Positions 61,764 through 64,000 of a stretch of DNA of 64,000 nt are shown one piece after another. The DNA is from Sporolactobacillus spathodeae (GTDB lineage Bacteria; Bacillota; Bacilli; Bacillales; Sporolactobacillaceae): positions 62,001-126,000 of the forward strand of contig NZ_JAFBEV010000002.1 in NCBI RefSeq assembly GCF_016908935.1. The letters are read 5' to 3'. The position numbers and the translations under genes are program-made. The notes under the pieces are model-generated. The model did not search any database and was not told the DNA's origin. It was given only the letters and a program-made list of their open reading frames with translations. Position 1 is the first letter of the stretch. Each line of letters begins with the position of its first letter.

Positions 61764-62755
61764 GTTTTACAGTCATCAATAAGGGATTTTCGGCGGCTAT
61801 TCAAGATCTCGGTCGCCCCGGTTACCAGCGCTTCGGGGTTATTGTCGGGGGTGTGATGGATGCGCCATCAGCGAAATTGGCCAATTGGCTGGTCGGTAAT
61901 AACAGGGGCGCAGCGGTTATCGAGTTTTCTTATCTCGGACCGGCTGTTCGCTTTGAACAAGAGACGTTGTTTGCGATCACCGGCGCTCTATGCCAGCCAC
62001 GGCTCGACGAGCGAGCGATCGGCTGCGGCCGCCCTGTCGTTGCTCATCCAGGGCAGATTCTGCAAGTTGGCGGTGTTTCCTCTGGATCAAGAGGTTATAT
62101 TGCTTTTGCCGGTGGAATGGATACGCCGCCGTGGCTTGGCAGCCGTTCCACTTATGAACGAGCCGGGCAAGGCGGCTGGCACGGTCGCAGTCTCCGCGAA
62201 CAGGATTCAGTACCGGTGGGCCGACTCACTGATTTTCAGCAGCGTTTACTACATAAATTGGCAGCTAGCACCACGGATTGCAACTGGTTCGCCTCGCTTC
62301 GCCGCGCGTATAAACGCCCAGCGGTTATCCGCGTGATGCGTGATGTGCATTGGCCGCTTTTTACCGAGCAATCGAGGACTGCTTTTCTAGAGACGGACTA
62401 TCAGGTGACGCGCGCATCGGATCGCATGGGGTATCGACTTGAAGGGATGTCGATCCAGTTGCAACAGAAGCGTGATATATATTCAGAAGCTGTTGCTTTC
62501 GGTTCAATTCAAGTCCCGCCAAACGGGCAACCGATTATTTTAATGGCTGATCACCAGTCAACCGGTGGTTATCCGCGCATCGCCCATGTGGCAGCTGTGG
62601 ATCTACCTTTGCTTGGACAACTGCCACCGGGCAGCCGGATGCACTTTTGCGAACTTGCTGTCGACCAAGCAGAGCGCTTGTTGCTTGAGCAGATGGAGGA
62701 ACTGGATGGATTACAGAAGTATGTGCGCAAGAAGCTGACGCTGCTCATTGAGTAA
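61760..62755 (+). CDS. pxpC: 5-oxoprolinase subunit C (KipA family)
   Basis: A 331-residue CT_A_B-domain protein: VINKGFSAAIQDLGRPGYQRFGV, MDAPSAKLANWLVGN, YIAFAGGMDTPPWLGSRST and QPIILMADHQSTGGYPRIA. It pairs with PxpB as the carboxyltransferase-like half of the prokaryotic 5-oxoprolinase. Its ATG overlaps the pxpB stop (ATGA). No KipR-type regulator is present. Confidence 0.94.
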   Translation: MSFTVINKGFSAAIQDLGRPGYQRFGVIVGGVMDAPSAKLANWLVGNNRGAAVIEFSYLGPAVRFEQETLFAITGALCQPRLDERAIGCGRPVVAHPGQILQVGGVSSGSRGYIAFAGGMDTPPWLGSRSTYERAGQGGWHGRSLREQDSVPVGRLTDFQQRLLHKLAASTTDCNWFASLRRAYKRPAVIRVMRDVHWPLFTEQSRTAFLETDYQVTRASDRMGYRLEGMSIQLQQKRDIYSEAVAFGSIQVPPNGQPIILMADHQSTGGYPRIAHVAAVDLPLLGQLPPGSRMHFCELAVDQAERLLLEQMEELDGLQKYVRKKLTLLIE

Positions 62756-62837
62756 TAATGAGTACACGGACGTCAGATGTCACTGCATGATGACTTGACG
62801 AAATATCATGATATTTTAAAAAAGTTAGACATTTTTA

Positions 62838-62866
62838 TTGACAGCACTTTTGGAATTTGATATAAA
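62838..62866 (+). promoter_or_regulatory. Promoter of the second aromatic leader
   Basis: TTGACA (62838-62843), 17-base spacer, TATAAA (62861-62866), nearly consensus, 36 bases before the leader ORF. Confidence 0.85.
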
Positions 62867-62902
62867 TAAAGTCACCCACTTACAATAAAGGGAGTTTAGA
62901 CG

Positions 62903-62977
62903 ATGAGCAGCAGCCAGAGGCTTCAGAGCAAGAGCCAGCTGAATAGCTTTTATTACTATTTTGGGTTTTTTCGTTAG
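62903..62977 (+). CDS. Aromatic leader peptide ahead of the ADTH synthase gene
   Basis: A 24-codon ORF whose second half reads NSFYYYFGFFR before TAG: three Tyr and four Phe within nine residues. AAAGGGAG lies eight bases before the ATG. The ending closely mirrors the aro operon leader (YYYGFYYFR). As there, the last base of the stop codon opens the first hairpin. It would sense Phe/Tyr-tRNA charging. Confidence 0.85.
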   Translation: MSSSQRLQSKSQLNSFYYYFGFFR

Positions 62978-63126
62978 TGTTTGCATTCGCAGTATGGATG
63001 CAAACACGTCGTCAGATGTATTTGCATCCATACGGAAAACCTGAAGTAGTGCTTCTACTTGGAAAAAATGACCGTATGGACGAATCGAACAGTCCGTGCG
63101 GTCTTTCATTTTACCGGCATTTTTTT
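62977..63126 (+). promoter_or_regulatory. Chain of mutually exclusive hairpins with terminator (attenuator)
   Basis: S1: GTGTTTGCAT (62977-62986) with ATGCAAACAC (62998-63007). S2: GTATGGATGCAAA (62992-63004) with TTTGCATCCATAC (63021-63033). S3: TCCATACGG (63027-63035) with CCGTATGGA (63072-63080). S4: CCGTATGGAC (63072-63081) with GTCCGTGCGG (63092-63101). S5: GTGCGGT (63096-63102) with ACCGGCAT (63113-63120) followed by seven T. Each stem shares an arm with the next, so S1, S3 and S5 form together, or S2 and S4. Confidence 0.8.
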
Positions 63127-63127
63127 G

Positions 63128-63167
63128 AATCACCCGCGGCTGCTCGATGCTACGGGTGATTTTTTTC
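63128..63167 (+). terminator. Second terminator of the ADTH synthase leader
   Basis: AATCACCCG pairs with CGGGTGATT, with an inner GC-rich arm, followed by eight T. It comes directly after the S5 terminator, so the leader holds two terminators in tandem. Confidence 0.85.
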
Positions 63168-63295
63168 AAAAGTTAAGATTGGATACAAATTTGGAGCGAA
63201 AAAGTGAAGGAGGCGGTGTTTGTCGACCTTTTGCAGACGTGGAACAGATTAAAGAGCAAAAATAATCAATCCTATTATCGGAGGTGGCATAATAA

Positions 63296-64000
63296 ATGGA
63301 TGGGAAACAATTAAGAATGAATCGGCTTTTCGCAGAAGATAAAAAAATGGTGATGATTCCGATGGATCATGGAATTACACTTGGACCTATCAGAGGAATC
63401 GAAAACATCGATCAAGCTGTTGCAGCAATCGATCAGGCTGCTGTGGACAGTTTTGTGCTCCATAAAGGCATGGTTAAAAGCATCAGCCAATCACCGAAAG
63501 CTTCACTGATTGTGCACCTGAGTGCTTCGACGGAATTGGGGCCGCAACCGCTGCGCAAAGTACAGGTATGCACGGTTGAAGAGGCGCTCCGGCTTGGCGC
63601 GGATGCTGTGAGCACACATATTAATTTCGGATCCGAATATGAAGCTGAGCAGATTGTCGACACGGCTGAGGTAGCTGAAGCATGTGATCGTTGGGGAATG
63701 CCGCTGCTTGTCATGGCTTACGTCAGAGGCGAAAATATTGATGCAGCAGACGTGAAGAAAACGGCTCACGCCGTGCGAATCGCCGCCGAACTTGGTGCCG
63801 ATATCGTCAAAACGAGTTTTCCAGAAAACGCTGAATCGATGCATGAAATCGTATCGGCAACTTCCTTACCGACACTAGTTGCCGGCGGCGGAAAGGTTGA
63901 TGACGCGCTCAATCTGTTTCGAATGATTGAAAAAGCGATTCAGGCTGGGTGTGCAGGGGTGTCGATTGGCAGAAATGTTTTCAGTCATCGCTATCCGCGG
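63296..64000 (+). CDS. 2-amino-3,7-dideoxy-D-threo-hept-6-ulosonate synthase-like aldolase (partial)
   Basis: The frame is open to the window end (235 codons seen). MVMIPMDHGITLGPIRGIENI, TVEEALRLGADAVSTHINFGSE, PLLVMAYVRGENI, ADIVKTSFPENAE (Schiff-base Lys) and LPTLVAGGGKVDD are the DhnA/ADTH synthase motifs. In archaea (MJ0400) this class I aldolase makes the first intermediate of the alternative dehydroquinate pathway; related enzymes make aminohydroxybenzoates. The Tyr/Phe leader in front supports aromatic biosynthesis. GGAGGTGG lies eight bases before the ATG. A 33-codon frame with AAGGAGG (from GTG 63216) overlaps its start and is probably spurious. Confidence 0.82.
   Translation, partial: MDGKQLRMNRLFAEDKKMVMIPMDHGITLGPIRGIENIDQAVAAIDQAAVDSFVLHKGMVKSISQSPKASLIVHLSASTELGPQPLRKVQVCTVEEALRLGADAVSTHINFGSEYEAEQIVDTAEVAEACDRWGMPLLVMAYVRGENIDAADVKKTAHAVRIAAELGADIVKTSFPENAESMHEIVSATSLPTLVAGGGKVDDALNLFRMIEKAIQAGCAGVSIGRNVFSHRYPR

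Noticed and set aside
62825-63169. A 114-codon minus-strand frame antisense to the second aromatic leader
   Set aside because: It lies entirely over the structured leader and terminators; no ribosome binding site.

Overview
The window looks like chromosomal DNA of a low-to-moderate-GC Gram-positive, facultatively anaerobic, D-lactate-forming member of the Bacillales, most like Sporolactobacillus. This is inference from gene content: a D-lactate dehydrogenase next to a Rex-like site, class III (anaerobic) ribonucleotide reductase, class III fructose bisphosphatase, a CcpA (cre) site, a SAM-I riboswitch, strong AGGAGG-type ribosome binding sites and T-rich intrinsic terminators. There is no phage, plasmid or CRISPR region.

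Layout. 1-3.7 kb: end of a membrane glycosyltransferase plus a very large exported glycosidase-like protein (exopolysaccharide). 3.8-8 kb: NarL-type two-component system and MMPL exporter. 8.3-12.4 kb: TetR-controlled FtsX-type ABC operon and a MATE exporter. 12.7-15.5 kb: nrdDG. 16.1-17.6 kb: malate:quinone oxidoreductase. 17.9-24.4 kb: a six-gene aromatic operon on the minus strand (MFS transporter-chorismate mutase fusion, aroC, BacA-like protein, aroA, tyrA, aroK) behind an aromatic leader-peptide attenuator. 24.6-34 kb: cysteine desulfidase, PfoR-type permease, EAL protein, fbp, and an EamA exporter with a translational-switch leader. 34-40.6 kb: MhqR-like/DoxX pair, aminotransferase, lipoprotein, ldhD, and a PanE-like reductase behind a branched-chain leader peptide. 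40.9-44.1 kb: deoB-pdp-deoC. 44.4-50.5 kb: an atypical tRNA, type II NADH dehydrogenase, metY with a SAM riboswitch, aldehyde dehydrogenase, rpiA. 50.6-57.4 kb: SorC regulator, polar amino acid ABC importer, LysR, aminotransferase and a second PanE-like reductase. 57.9-62.8 kb: 5-oxoprolinase (pxp) operon with its NRAMP-like transporter. 62.8-64 kb: a second aromatic leader peptide ahead of an archaeal-type 2-amino-3,7-dideoxy-D-threo-hept-6-ulosonate synthase, cut by the window end.

The most interesting theme is regulatory. Three separate leaders (24.3, 39.4 and 62.9 kb) share one plan: consensus promoter, good ribosome binding site, 16-24 codon ORF ending in codons for the pathway's own amino acids (Tyr/Phe or Leu/Ile/Val), a hairpin that begins within the leader's TAG stop codon, competing hairpins, and an intrinsic terminator before the structural gene. 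Ribosome-mediated attenuation is unusual in Bacillales, where T-boxes and TRAP dominate. A fourth leader (32.9 kb) looks like an erm-style translational switch ahead of an EamA exporter.

The second theme is a dispersed palindromic repeat family, with at least 16 whole or broken copies, all intergenic (one overlaps the last codons of aroK), all in the same orientation, and in two versions, one with MITE-like terminal inverted repeats.
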